Positions 55,680 to 64,000 of a stretch of 64,000 nt of DNA are shown one piece after another. The notes beneath the pieces were generated by a model. The model made no database searches and had not been told where the DNA came from. It saw only the letters and a program-made list of their open reading frames with translations. Positions within the stretch are counted from its first letter, which is position 1. Each line of letters starts with the position of its first letter. Location of the stretch: NCBI RefSeq assembly GCF_046159835.1, contig NZ_JBJXCY010000001.1, positions 1,364,001 to 1,428,000 on the forward strand, given 5' to 3'. A program made the position numbers and the translations under genes. Source of the DNA: JACKJK01 sp046159835 (GTDB lineage Bacteria > Pseudomonadota > Alphaproteobacteria > Rhizobiales > Tepidamorphaceae).

Positions 55680-56564
55680 ATGACCCGGCTCAACGACAAA
55701 TCCTCACCGATCCCGGCGAAAGCCGGGGTCGGGTTCAAGCCCGAACATGCCAAGGCGATCTTCGCTGAAGAGAGCCCGGCCGCCGGGTGGTTCGAGGTGC
55801 ACGCGGAAAACTACATGGGCGCGGGCGGACGCCCCCACGCGACGCTGACGGCGCTGCGCGAGCGCTTTCCCCTGTCGGTGCATGGCGTCGGTCTCAGCAT
55901 CGGTGCCGAGACCGGCCTCAATGCCGATCACGTTGCGCGGCTTGCGCAAGTCGTGGAGCGCTACCAGCCGGGCCTCGTGTCCGAACACCTGGCGTGGTCC
56001 ACTCACGACACCCACTATTTCAACGACCTGCTGCCGGTGCCCTACACCCGCGAAACGCTCGACCGCGTCGTCGCTCACGTCAGCCAGGTCCAGGACGCGC
56101 TGAAGCGCCAGATCCTGCTGGAAAACCCCTCGACATACGTGCGCTTTGAAAGCTCGACCATGAGCGAGCTGGATTTCCTCATCGAGATCGCGCGCCGCTC
56201 CGGCTGCGGGCTGCTGCTCGACGTCAACAACGTCTTCGTCTCCGCGACCAACCACGGCTATTCGCCGGAAGCCTATATCGATGCGTTCCCGCTGGCCCAT
56301 GTCGGCGAAGTGCATCTTGGCGGCCACGCAGAGGACGAGGACGACATGGGCGTGCAGCTTCTCATCGACACGCATGATCGTGAGGTGATCGACCCGGTCT
56401 GGGCGCTCTACGCACGCCTCATCGGCAAGACCGGCGCGCTGCCGACACTCGTAGAATGGGACAGCGAACTTCCCGAATGGCCGGTGCTGGCGGCAGAAGC
56501 ACGCCGCGCGAGCGAGGTGCTGGAACGCGCCGCAGGGCAGGGTGGCGATGTCCGCGCAGCCTGA
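55680..56564 (+). CDS. bufB: MNIO (DUF692) family iron-dependent oxidase (BufB)
   Basis: A 294-residue TIM-barrel multinuclear non-haem iron enzyme of the MbnB/DUF692 family that modifies cysteines of RiPP precursors. Candidate metal ligands in order are H68 (SVHGVG), E102/H103 (VSEHLAW), E149 (LLENPSTY), D181 with N183/N184 (LLLDVNNVFVS), H212/H216 (EVHLGGH), D230/H232 (LLIDTHD) and E259 (LVEWDSELP). It also contains HTHYFNDLLPVPYT-like spacing (residues 109-122). ATG 55680 is coupled to bufA. Its end overlaps bufC by 17 bases. Confidence 0.92.
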   Translation: MTRLNDKSSPIPAKAGVGFKPEHAKAIFAEESPAAGWFEVHAENYMGAGGRPHATLTALRERFPLSVHGVGLSIGAETGLNADHVARLAQVVERYQPGLVSEHLAWSTHDTHYFNDLLPVPYTRETLDRVVAHVSQVQDALKRQILLENPSTYVRFESSTMSELDFLIEIARRSGCGLLLDVNNVFVSATNHGYSPEAYIDAFPLAHVGEVHLGGHAEDEDDMGVQLLIDTHDREVIDPVWALYARLIGKTGALPTLVEWDSELPEWPVLAAEARRASEVLERAAGQGGDVRAA

Positions 56565-57315
56565 GCCGGGCAATGGCGGCTTCATCGCCGCGCTGTTCGA
56601 TCCGCAGGCGCTGCCGCCCGTGGACGTTGCCCGGTACGCCGACGGCAGTCCGGCCACCAAGCGGTTCTCGGTCTATCGCAACAATGTCATCGTCAGCCTG
56701 ACGGACTATCTGGCCGAGACGTTTCCGGCGGTGCGGCGGCTCGTGGGCGATGAATTCTTTGCTGCTATGGCTGGCGTCTTCGTGCGCCGGTCGCCACCGG
56801 AAAGCCCGGTGCTGATCGAGTACGGCGCAGGGTTCGCGCCGTTCATCGAGACGTTTGATCCGGCGCAGTCGGTCCCGTACCTGGCCGACGTGGCGCGGCT
56901 GGAGGATGCGCAGCGCGTCTGCGGCCATGCTGCTGACGCGGTCCCGGCCTCGGTGGAGAGCCTAGCCGTGCTGGCTGACGCCGATCCGTCCCGCGCGTTT
57001 CTCGATCTCCATCCCTCCGCTCACATCGTCCGCTCGCAATGGCCGATTTTCTCCATCTGGCAGGCAAGTGGCGGCAAGGGTGCCGGGCCGCTTCCCAAGG
57101 GCGGCGAGAGCGTGCTGATCGTGCGCCCCGGGCTCGATGTCGAACTCTACCGCCTGCCGAAGGCGGGGGCTGCGTTCCTCCAGGCGATCGCCGCAGGAAA
57201 CCCGCTCGATACGGCAATCGCCGCCGCACAAGCCGAGGAAGATGCGTTCGACCTCGCTGGCTTCCTCACGTTCCTGTTCCGCGCCGGGGCTGTTGCCGGC
57301 GTCCGGACCACCTGA
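56548..57315 (+). CDS. bufC: DUF2063 partner protein of MNIO enzyme (BufC)
   Basis: A 255-residue protein. The N-terminal DUF2063 domain (about residues 12-105) has RFSVYRNNVIVSLTDYLAETFP, AVRRLVGDEFFAAMAGVFVR and a YLADVARLE helix. The C-terminal part is a second small domain with VLIVRPGLDVELYRLP. Families of this type were first called putative DNA-binding domains, but in MNIO clusters they serve as precursor-recognition partners of the enzyme. ATG 56548 lies inside the end of bufB; a GTG two codons earlier is an alternative. Confidence 0.88.
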   Translation: MSAQPEPGNGGFIAALFDPQALPPVDVARYADGSPATKRFSVYRNNVIVSLTDYLAETFPAVRRLVGDEFFAAMAGVFVRRSPPESPVLIEYGAGFAPFIETFDPAQSVPYLADVARLEDAQRVCGHAADAVPASVESLAVLADADPSRAFLDLHPSAHIVRSQWPIFSIWQASGGKGAGPLPKGGESVLIVRPGLDVELYRLPKAGAAFLQAIAAGNPLDTAIAAAQAEEDAFDLAGFLTFLFRAGAVAGVRTT

Positions 57316-57349
57316 CCAGACATTGGAAAATCACATCGGGAGTCTCGCC

Positions 57350-57880
57350 ATGTTCCACGCCCTGACCGCTCCAATCTCACCGGTCGCCCGCCTGATGCAC
57401 AGCCTTGGAGCCGCGGGCCCGTGGGTCCTCGCTGTCGTCGCGCTGTTCCTGCGGGTCATGGCGGCGACGCCGTTCTGGAAATCCGGGCTGACAAAGTGGC
57501 AGGGCGACACCGTCATGGAGAAGCTGTTCTCCTTCGAGCTGTCGCCGTCTGTCTCCTACCTGTTTTCAAGCGAGTACAAGATCCGCCAGTTTGGCGGCGA
57601 AATCTCGCTGCCGTTCCCCGATCTTCTTGGGCTGCTGGCCTCGCTGGGCGAGGTCTGGCTGGCCGTCCTGGTGTTCCTTGGGCTGTTGACGCGGCTCGGC
57701 GCGCTGGGGCTATTCGGCATGACCATCGTCATCCAGCTGGTCTATCCCGAAGGCTTCTTCTGGCTGCACGCGCAATGGTTCGTGCTGCTTATCCTGGTGC
57801 TGGCTATCGGCCCGGGGCGCTTCTCCCTGGACTGGTTGCTGTCGCGTATGGCCGGGCAGCCAGAAGTACGCACCGCGTGA
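57350..57880 (+). CDS. DoxX family membrane protein of buf operon
   Basis: A 176-residue protein with about four transmembrane helices and the DoxX pattern: ALFLRVMAATPFWKSGLTKW, PFPDLLGLLASLGEVWLAVLVFLGLLTRLGALGLFGMTIV as the helix 2-3 region, and FFWLHAQWFVLLILVLAIGPG. DoxX proteins often end DUF2282-MNIO-DUF2063 operons (HvfD/BufD-type). Its biochemical role is not established; a redox or quinone-linked function is speculative. It starts 34 bases after bufC behind CGGGAG. Confidence 0.88.
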   Translation: MFHALTAPISPVARLMHSLGAAGPWVLAVVALFLRVMAATPFWKSGLTKWQGDTVMEKLFSFELSPSVSYLFSSEYKIRQFGGEISLPFPDLLGLLASLGEVWLAVLVFLGLLTRLGALGLFGMTIVIQLVYPEGFFWLHAQWFVLLILVLAIGPGRFSLDWLLSRMAGQPEVRTA

Positions 57881-57979
57881 GGCGCCATTAAGCCGGGATT
57901 CACCTTGTGGTGGGCATGTTGATCCTGCACTCGCCGGCAGGCGGGGCCGTCGCCGAACCACGCCTGGTCAGGAGTTCCC

Positions 57980-58288
57980 GTGCCACACAGAAACGCAGTG
58001 AAGAAGCGCCGTCTGCGCATCATCTTCCCCGTCGCGGGCGTGATCGTCACGGCGTATTTCGGCTGGCACGCCTATCACGGCGCGCACGGGCTGATCGCGC
58101 GTGAAAGCCTGAAGCGCGAGGAACTGCGGCTCACCGTGCAGCTCAAGGGCCTGAAAGCACATCGCCAGTCCATCGAGTCGCACATCGCGTTGCTCGATCC
58201 CAAACAGCTCGACCCGGATTTTCTGGAAGAGCGGGCCGTCGACCTGCTGCACTTTGTTGATCCGCGCCTGCGCGAAGTGCGCGAGTAG
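57980..58288 (+). CDS. ftsB: FtsB-type cell division protein (septum formation initiator)
   Basis: A 102-residue bitopic protein. A basic N-terminus (MPHRNAVKKRRLR) is followed by one transmembrane helix (about 13-31) and a coiled-coil (LKREELRLTVQLKGLKAHRQ), ending ERAVDLLHFVDPRLREV. This is the alphaproteobacterial FtsB/DivIC pattern, part of the divisome FtsQLB complex. GTG 57980 lies behind GGAG at 57971-57974. It is commonly close behind eno in rhizobia, so the buf cassette appears to sit between two linked housekeeping genes. Confidence 0.88.
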   Translation: MPHRNAVKKRRLRIIFPVAGVIVTAYFGWHAYHGAHGLIARESLKREELRLTVQLKGLKAHRQSIESHIALLDPKQLDPDFLEERAVDLLHFVDPRLREVRE

Positions 58289-58297
58289 CGCCCGCTC

Positions 58298-59326
<1,029 letters not shown>

Positions 59327-59473
59327 GCCGGGGAGTTTTCGATGCACTTACGTTACGGCGCAAGCCCAAGCTTGCAATTCATCGTGCCGCTGAATTAGAA
59401 AGCCTGCGCTGCAAGGCCACACCACGGCCTCATGACGCGGCAATGACCTTCGAACTTTCTTCCGTGAGAGTTG

Positions 59474-59547
59474 GGCCACGTGGCGGAGTGGTGACGCAGC
59501 GGACTGCAAATCCGTATACCCCGGTTCGATTCCGGGCGTGGCCTCCA
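59474..59547 (+). tRNA. tRNA-Cys (GCA)
   Basis: A complete cloverleaf. The acceptor stem GGCCACG (59474-59480) pairs with CGTGGCC (59537-59543). The D arm follows, and the anticodon stem GCGGA/TCCGT carries the loop CTGCAAA with anticodon GCA at 59506-59508. The T stem CCCGG/CCGGG carries the loop TTCGATT. The discriminator base is U, as required for tRNA-Cys, and CCA is encoded (59545-59547). It is free-standing between the deacetylase and pcm. Confidence 0.96.
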
Positions 59548-59689
59548 CGGAGGGATGTTCATCCATCCCAACAGGGAAATAGTCATTCTCGCGTGTTGCG
59601 CGGTTGAGGCGCGCGCGCTTGCACATTAAGAGAATGATCAGGGCCCGGGCTGGAAGCGTCGGGCGCAGGTCGCACGCGGGGGTGCCAAG

Positions 59690-60352
59690 ATGAACTTTAC
59701 CCAACAACGCGAACGCATGGTCGATACGCAGCTTCGACCGAACGCGGTGACGGACAACCGTATCCTAGGCGCGATGCTGAATGTCCCGCGCGAGGAATAC
59801 GTGGCGTCGTCCGTGCGCGAGATGGCCTATCTCGACGAAGACCTCCCGGCAGGCGACCAGACCGGTTCCGGCCGCTACCTGATGCAGGCGATGACCTTCG
59901 CCCGTCTTCTCCAACTTGCCGACATCAGCCAAGACGATCTCGTTCTCGATGTGGGTGCGACCGGCGGCTACACGAGCGCGGTGATCGCGCGTCTTTGCAG
60001 CGCTGTCGTCGGGCTGGAAGCCAGCGAAGAGGCTGCGAACTGGGCAATCTCCAACCTGGCCGACCAGAGCGTCGACAATGTCGCCATGTTCGTCGGCCCG
60101 CTGGAGCAGGGCTACGCGGACCAGGGCCCGTATGACGTGATCGTTCTGGAAGGTGCTGTCCATGAGGTGCCGCAGGCACTCTTCGACCAGCTTCGCGAAG
60201 GCGGACGTCTTGTTGCAGTTGTGCAGGAAGGCCCGGTTGGCCGTGCGACACGCTTTGAGAAATCCGGCGGCGAGATCAGCAGCGCGGTCGCTTTCGATGC
60301 CAATATCGAGGCGCTTCAGGGCTTTGCGAAACAGCCGGAATTCGTTTTCTAG
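59690..60352 (+). CDS. pcm: protein-L-isoaspartate O-methyltransferase
   Basis: A 220-residue SAM-dependent methyltransferase of the PCMT family that repairs isoaspartyl residues. It begins MNFTQQRERMVDTQLRPNAV. The SAM-binding motif I is LVLDVGATGGYTSAVIARL, preceded by GSGRYLMQAMTFARLLQL. Motif II-like YDVIVLEGAVHEVP and LREGGRLVAVVQ follow. The region before motif I differs from the classic isoaspartate-binding loop, so substrate specificity is less certain than the fold. Adjacency to a TolC/BepC gene is typical for rhizobia. Confidence 0.85.
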   Translation: MNFTQQRERMVDTQLRPNAVTDNRILGAMLNVPREEYVASSVREMAYLDEDLPAGDQTGSGRYLMQAMTFARLLQLADISQDDLVLDVGATGGYTSAVIARLCSAVVGLEASEEAANWAISNLADQSVDNVAMFVGPLEQGYADQGPYDVIVLEGAVHEVPQALFDQLREGGRLVAVVQEGPVGRATRFEKSGGEISSAVAFDANIEALQGFAKQPEFVF

Positions 60353-60385
60353 CCAATTTATAGTTAACAGAAATTAAATTCCGCT

Positions 60386-60403
60386 GTGGCGAAACTGCGC
60401 CAC
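60386..60403 (+). promoter_or_regulatory. hairpin in the pcm-tolC gap
   Basis: GTGGCG (60386-60391) and CGCCAC (60398-60403) form a 6-bp hairpin after the pcm stop, without a following T run. An AT-rich stretch just before it (60355-60380) contains TTAA-CAGAAA-TTAA. Otherwise the 260-base gap before the tolC start shows no gene. Confidence 0.35.
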
Positions 60404-60612
60404 TGGCATGTGAAATGTCGTCTATGCGTTGGTGGCGGGTTGCAATTGACCAGTCACCGGCTACCTTGCCCGGATGCAGACGGGGTGGGTCTGCGCACGC
60501 GAGATTTCCATGGCTTAAGGATGGGAACCGCGCACAGGGCGGCGAGGCAGATTTTTCGCCAGCGAAAGTGTCTGCAGATCGCCGCGTTGCGGCGGGACGG
60601 GAGCAGTACGGG

Positions 60613-62010
60613 GTGCGTCTCTTGCAGTTTTCGAACAGGATTCGAGTGAATTTTGTGGCAGGCGCCATGGCTGCGTTCGCAGTCGTGCCGGCGCATGCCG
60701 AAACCATGTTGTCGGCGATGGCCTACGCCTATTCGGCCAACCCGACACTGAACGCTGCGCGCGCCGAAGCGCGCGCGGTTGACGAGCAGGTTGCGCAGGC
60801 GCTTTCCAACTGGCGGCCTTCCGTGACCGGCGAAGCAACCTACGGCCAGCGCTACAGCGATTCATCCGGCTCAACGGGAGGGTTCGGCGGCGGCGGCAGC
60901 TCGACAACGACGCCGGGCACCGTCGGCGTGACGATCAATCAGCCGCTCTATCGCGGCAACCGCACGGTCAATTCCACCAAGCAGGCAGAAGCCGCCGTCC
61001 GCGCCGCGCACCAGTCCCTCTACAACACCGAGCAGAACATCCTGCTGCAGGCCGCGCAGGCCTACGCGGACGTCGTTCGCGATTCGGCGATCGTGGAACT
61101 GCGCCGCAACAACCTCTCTGTTCTCGGCGAGCAACTCAACGCTTCGCAGGACCGCTTCGACGTGGGCGAAGTGACCCGCACGGACGTCGCCCAGTCGAGG
61201 GCGCGCGTCAGCTCTGCGGAATCGGCGCTCAATGCCGCGCAGGCACAGCTTCTCACCAGCCGCGCAACCTATATCCAGATCATTGGCCGCGAGCCACAGA
61301 ACCTGAAGGCACCGCAGCCGTTCACGCGCCAGATCCCGCCGTCGCTCGAACAGGCGATCGCGCAGAGCCGCACGGATCACCCGGCCATCAAGGCGGCGCG
61401 CTTCTCCGAAGAATCGGCAGCCTTCGCCATCATGGTGGCTGAAGGCGCTCTGCTGCCGTCGCTCTCGCTGCAGGGAAGCATGCAGTACAACACCGAGCCA
61501 TCGGCCAACGTGAACAACTCGTTCAACGCGCAGATCCTCGGCGTTCTGTCGGTGCCGATCTACCAGAACGGCTCGGAATACTCGAACGTGCGCCAGGCCA
61601 AGCAGACGCGCAGCCAACGCATGCTGCAAGTCGATGTGGCACGCGCGCAGGTGCAGGCAGCGGTCCTGTCGGCCTGGGGCGGGTTGCAGTCAGCCAATGC
61701 CTCGATTCTGTCGGCGCAGGCGCAGATCGACGCGGCGGGAATCGCGCTCGACGGCGTGCGCGAAGAAGCCCGAGTCGGCCAGCGCACGACGCTGGATGTG
61801 CTTGATGCCCAGCAGGAACTGCTCGACGCGCGCGTCTCTCGCGTCATCGCCGAGCGCGACCAGGTCGTTGCCTCGGTTTCGCTCTACGCGGCGATCGGGC
61901 GGCTTCTGGCAACGCGGATCGGCTTGCAGGTGCGCGAATACCAGCCGGAAGTGAATGCCAGGCAGGTCCGCGACAAGTGGTTCGGCCTGCGCACTTCGGA
62001 CGGGCAGTAA
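60613..62010 (+). CDS. tolC: TolC/BepC-type outer membrane efflux channel
   Basis: A 465-residue outer-membrane factor forming the exit duct of type I secretion and tripartite efflux systems. A signal peptide (about residues 1-29, ending VPAHA-ET) precedes two repeated OEP domains with coiled-coil segments. The characteristic segments are VTINQPLYRGNRTVNSTKQAEA in the first half (LYRGNRT), VGEVTRTDVAQSRARVSSAE, and, in the second half, VPIYQNGSEYSNVRQAKQ and VGQRTTLDVLDAQQELLDAR. GTG 60613 lies behind GGGAG and produces a full signal peptide; the frame upstream is not protein-like. The family alternative name is bepC. Confidence 0.93.
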   Translation: MRLLQFSNRIRVNFVAGAMAAFAVVPAHAETMLSAMAYAYSANPTLNAARAEARAVDEQVAQALSNWRPSVTGEATYGQRYSDSSGSTGGFGGGGSSTTTPGTVGVTINQPLYRGNRTVNSTKQAEAAVRAAHQSLYNTEQNILLQAAQAYADVVRDSAIVELRRNNLSVLGEQLNASQDRFDVGEVTRTDVAQSRARVSSAESALNAAQAQLLTSRATYIQIIGREPQNLKAPQPFTRQIPPSLEQAIAQSRTDHPAIKAARFSEESAAFAIMVAEGALLPSLSLQGSMQYNTEPSANVNNSFNAQILGVLSVPIYQNGSEYSNVRQAKQTRSQRMLQVDVARAQVQAAVLSAWGGLQSANASILSAQAQIDAAGIALDGVREEARVGQRTTLDVLDAQQELLDARVSRVIAERDQVVASVSLYAAIGRLLATRIGLQVREYQPEVNARQVRDKWFGLRTSDGQ

Positions 62011-62184
62011 CCCTTCGTTAACCATACTTAACGACGATACCGGGTCATGAGCGGTGGAAGGCTCTTGCCCAGCCTTTTGTCCGCGCATTCGAATTGCGAT
62101 AATCCGACGTCGAGTTGATTCTTTCCTTGCACGGCACGGGGCAGACCGCGCAAGGCAGGCCATGCACATGGCGGAGCGGGGCAG

Positions 62185-62766
62185 ATGTCGAAAGCGGCGC
62201 AACAAAGCGAACCGTCGATGGAGGAAATCCTCGCTTCCATCCGGAAGATCATCTCGGATGAGAACGATGGACCCGCCGCGGCACCGGCTGCCAAGCCGGC
62301 AGAGGCTGCCGCTCCGGCGCCCGCGCCCGCAGAACCCGATCCGGAGCCGGAAGCAGCAGAAGACGCCGATGACGGCATCTTCGAACTGACCGACGAGATG
62401 GTCGCGGCCGAACCGCAAAAGGTCGAGCCGGCAGCGCCCGAGGTCGATTTCGATCTGGACGCCATGGTCGCCGAGGCAGCCGCAGAGCCCGATCCGGAAC
62501 CTCAACCGGCGCCCAAGCCTCAGGCGAAGCCGTCTGCTGCCACGATAGATGCCGAGCGACTGATCTCGCCGGCGACCAATGCGGCCGTTGGTTCCGCTTT
62601 CGGCAAGCTGGCCAGCACCATCCTCAGCAAGGATTCGCACACGCTGGAAGATCTCGTGAAGGAGATGCTCCGGCCCATGCTGCAGGAATGGCTGGACGAC
62701 AATCTTCCCACGCTCGTCGAGAAGCTGGTGCGCGAAGAGATTGAACGGGTCTCGCGCGGCCGATAG
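62185..62766 (+). CDS. popZ: PopZ-type polar organising protein (DUF2497)
   Basis: A 193-residue protein. The conserved N-terminal helix is SMEEILASIRKIISDEN (about 11-27). A long Pro/Ala/Glu-rich disordered middle (about 29-125) follows, then a conserved C-terminal helical region beginning SAFGKLASTILS and ending in LEDLVKEMLRPMLQEWLDDN and LVEKLVREEIERVSRG. This is the alphaproteobacterial PopZ architecture: the C-terminal helices self-assemble into a polar matrix that tethers the chromosome origin and cell-cycle proteins. It lies before valS as in related genomes. Confidence 0.93.
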   Translation: MSKAAQQSEPSMEEILASIRKIISDENDGPAAAPAAKPAEAAAPAPAPAEPDPEPEAAEDADDGIFELTDEMVAAEPQKVEPAAPEVDFDLDAMVAEAAAEPDPEPQPAPKPQAKPSAATIDAERLISPATNAAVGSAFGKLASTILSKDSHTLEDLVKEMLRPMLQEWLDDNLPTLVEKLVREEIERVSRGR

Positions 62767-62877
62767 CGCCTTCCGGTTGACACTGCACCAGAGGCTGGGC
62801 TTTACCACCTGACGGCTCGCCGCCGCGGCTCCTCGCCGCGTGCGCACGCCGACCTTCTTCACTGGCGGTGTTTCAAC

Positions 62878-64000
62878 ATGCTCGACAAGACCTACGCGCC
62901 CGCATCCGTCGAGGCGCGCATCTATGCTGACTGGGAAAAGCAGGGCGCATTTGCAGCCGGAAGCGGCGCGAAGCCCGGCGCGGACAGTTTCTGCATCGTG
63001 ATTCCGCCGCCGAACGTGACCGGCTCCCTGCACATGGGCCACGCGCTCAACAACACGCTGCAGGACATTCTCATCCGCTGGAAGCGGATGCTCGGCCTCA
63101 ACGTGCTTTGGCAGCCCGGCACGGACCATGCGGGCATCGCCACGCAGATGGTTGTCGAGCGCGAACTGGCGGCCAATGGCGAGCCGTCACGCCGCGATAT
63201 GGGCCGCGACGCCTTCGTCGACCGCGTCTGGCAGCAGAAATCATCGTCCGAGAACACGATCCTCGGCCAGCTCAAGCGGCTCGGCTGTTCGTGCGACTGG
63301 TCGCGCACACGCTTCACCATGGATGACGGGCTGTCGGCAGCCGTCCTCAAGGTCTTCGTGGAACTGTATCGCGAAGGGCTGATCTATCGCGGCAAGCGGC
63401 TGGTCAACTGGGACCCGAAATTCGAGACCGCCATTTCCGATCTTGAGGTCGAGAACCTCGAGGTCGACGGCCACATGTGGCACTTCAAGTACCCGCTGGC
63501 GGGCGGCGAGACCTACGAATACATCGAGAAGGACGAGGACGGTAACGAGACGCTGCGCGAGACGCGCGACTACATCTCCATTGCCACGACCCGTCCGGAG
63601 ACGATGCTGGGCGACGGCGCGGTTGCGGTGCACCCCTCCGACGAGCGCTATTCCTCCATCGTCGGCAAGCTGTGCGAGATTCCTGTCGGCCCGAAGGACC
63701 AGCGCCGCCTGATCCCCATCATCACCGACGAATATCCCGACCCGGAATTTGGCTCGGGCGCGGTGAAGATCACCGGCGCGCATGACTTCAACGACTATGG
63801 CGTCGCCAAGCGAAACAGCATTCCCTGCTACCGCCTGATGGACACGCAGGCGCAGATGCGCGCCGACGGCGAACCTTATGCCGAGGCCGCCGCGACCGCG
63901 CAGAAGATCATCGAGGGGTTGCAGCTCGGCGAAGCCGAGATCGACGCCATCAACCTCGTGCCGGACGAGTTCCGCGGGCTGGATCGCTACGAGGCGCGCA
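62878..64000 (+). CDS. valS: valyl-tRNA synthetase, N-terminal part (3' truncated by window)
   Basis: The first 374 codons of a class I synthetase. It begins MLDKTYAPASVEARIYADWEKQ, followed by the HIGH-type motif in PPPNVTGSLHMGHALNNTLQ and WQPGTDHAGIATQMVVER, distinctive for ValRS. The start of the CP1 editing domain follows (ATTRPETMLGDGAVAVHP and VKITGAHDFNDYGVAKR). The KMSKS region lies beyond the window. The gap after popZ is 111 bases and contains a TTGACA at 62777 that may be a -35 element, without a good -10. Confidence 0.97.
   Translation, partial: MLDKTYAPASVEARIYADWEKQGAFAAGSGAKPGADSFCIVIPPPNVTGSLHMGHALNNTLQDILIRWKRMLGLNVLWQPGTDHAGIATQMVVERELAANGEPSRRDMGRDAFVDRVWQQKSSSENTILGQLKRLGCSCDWSRTRFTMDDGLSAAVLKVFVELYREGLIYRGKRLVNWDPKFETAISDLEVENLEVDGHMWHFKYPLAGGETYEYIEKDEDGNETLRETRDYISIATTRPETMLGDGAVAVHPSDERYSSIVGKLCEIPVGPKDQRRLIPIITDEYPDPEFGSGAVKITGAHDFNDYGVAKRNSIPCYRLMDTQAQMRADGEPYAEAAATAQKIIEGLQLGEAEIDAINLVPDEFRGLDRYEAR

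Overview
This 64 kb window is a GC-rich, almost fully coding piece of an alphaproteobacterial chromosome, most likely Hyphomicrobiales (Rhizobiales) and Phyllobacteriaceae-like. The lineage signals are: the order nuo-birA-rnj-mce-DUF1467-proS-lolCD-dnaE; the run rpsB to lpxB followed by a convergent gltA-gltX / comEC / lexA-moeA-moaC-trpC-trpD block; secG-pyrG-kdsA-eno-ftsB; LpxI rather than LpxH; a PopZ (DUF2497) gene next to valS; and the alphaproteobacterial SOS box GTTC-N7-GTTC. I see no rRNA, prophage, transposon or CRISPR array. Family assignments rest on reading motifs in the translated sequence, not on database searches.

Layout. 1-8.2 kb (+): the 3' end of the complex I operon (nuoK', L, M, N), then birA, RNase J, methylmalonyl-CoA epimerase and a DUF1467 membrane protein, mostly overlapping or closely spaced. 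8.2-8.55 kb: a gene-free stretch with a minus-strand promoter and a strong minus-strand terminator bracketing what looks like a structured small RNA. 8.55-16.2 kb (+): proS, lolC-lolD, a YkvA-like protein, an SOS-controlled 36-residue membrane protein and dnaE. 16.4-31.7 kb (+): the translation, isoprenoid and envelope run rpsB-tsf-pyrH-frr-uppS-cdsA-dxr-rseP-bamA-lpxD-fabZ-lpxA-lpxI-lpxB. This run joins ribosome biogenesis and recycling to undecaprenyl-PP, phospholipid, outer-membrane protein and lipid A synthesis.

31.7-46.1 kb is mainly minus strand: gltA, gltX, (comEC on plus), lexA with two SOS boxes, moeA, moaC, trpC, trpD, trpG, an uncharacterised four-helix membrane protein coupled at both ends to trpG and trpE, trpE, and a PpiD-like periplasmic foldase. 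46.3-55.2 kb: tpiA, a small cysteine-containing secreted protein (-), secG, pyrG, a VOC protein, kdsA, an MFS exporter, a DUF1835 protein (-) and eno.

55.2-58 kb is the most distinctive accessory cassette. It is a four-gene bufferin-type RiPP operon (DUF2282 precursor with four Cys, MNIO/DUF692 enzyme, DUF2063 partner, DoxX membrane protein) sitting between eno and ftsB. The window ends with an acetylpolyamine amidohydrolase-like gene (-), tRNA-Cys(GCA), pcm, a TolC/BepC outer-membrane channel, popZ and the 5' part of valS.

The most interesting items for follow-up are the SOS-promoter mini-protein before dnaE, the candidate sRNA at 8.24-8.43 kb, the buf cassette, the trpE-X-trpG membrane protein and the multi-hairpin region before bamA.
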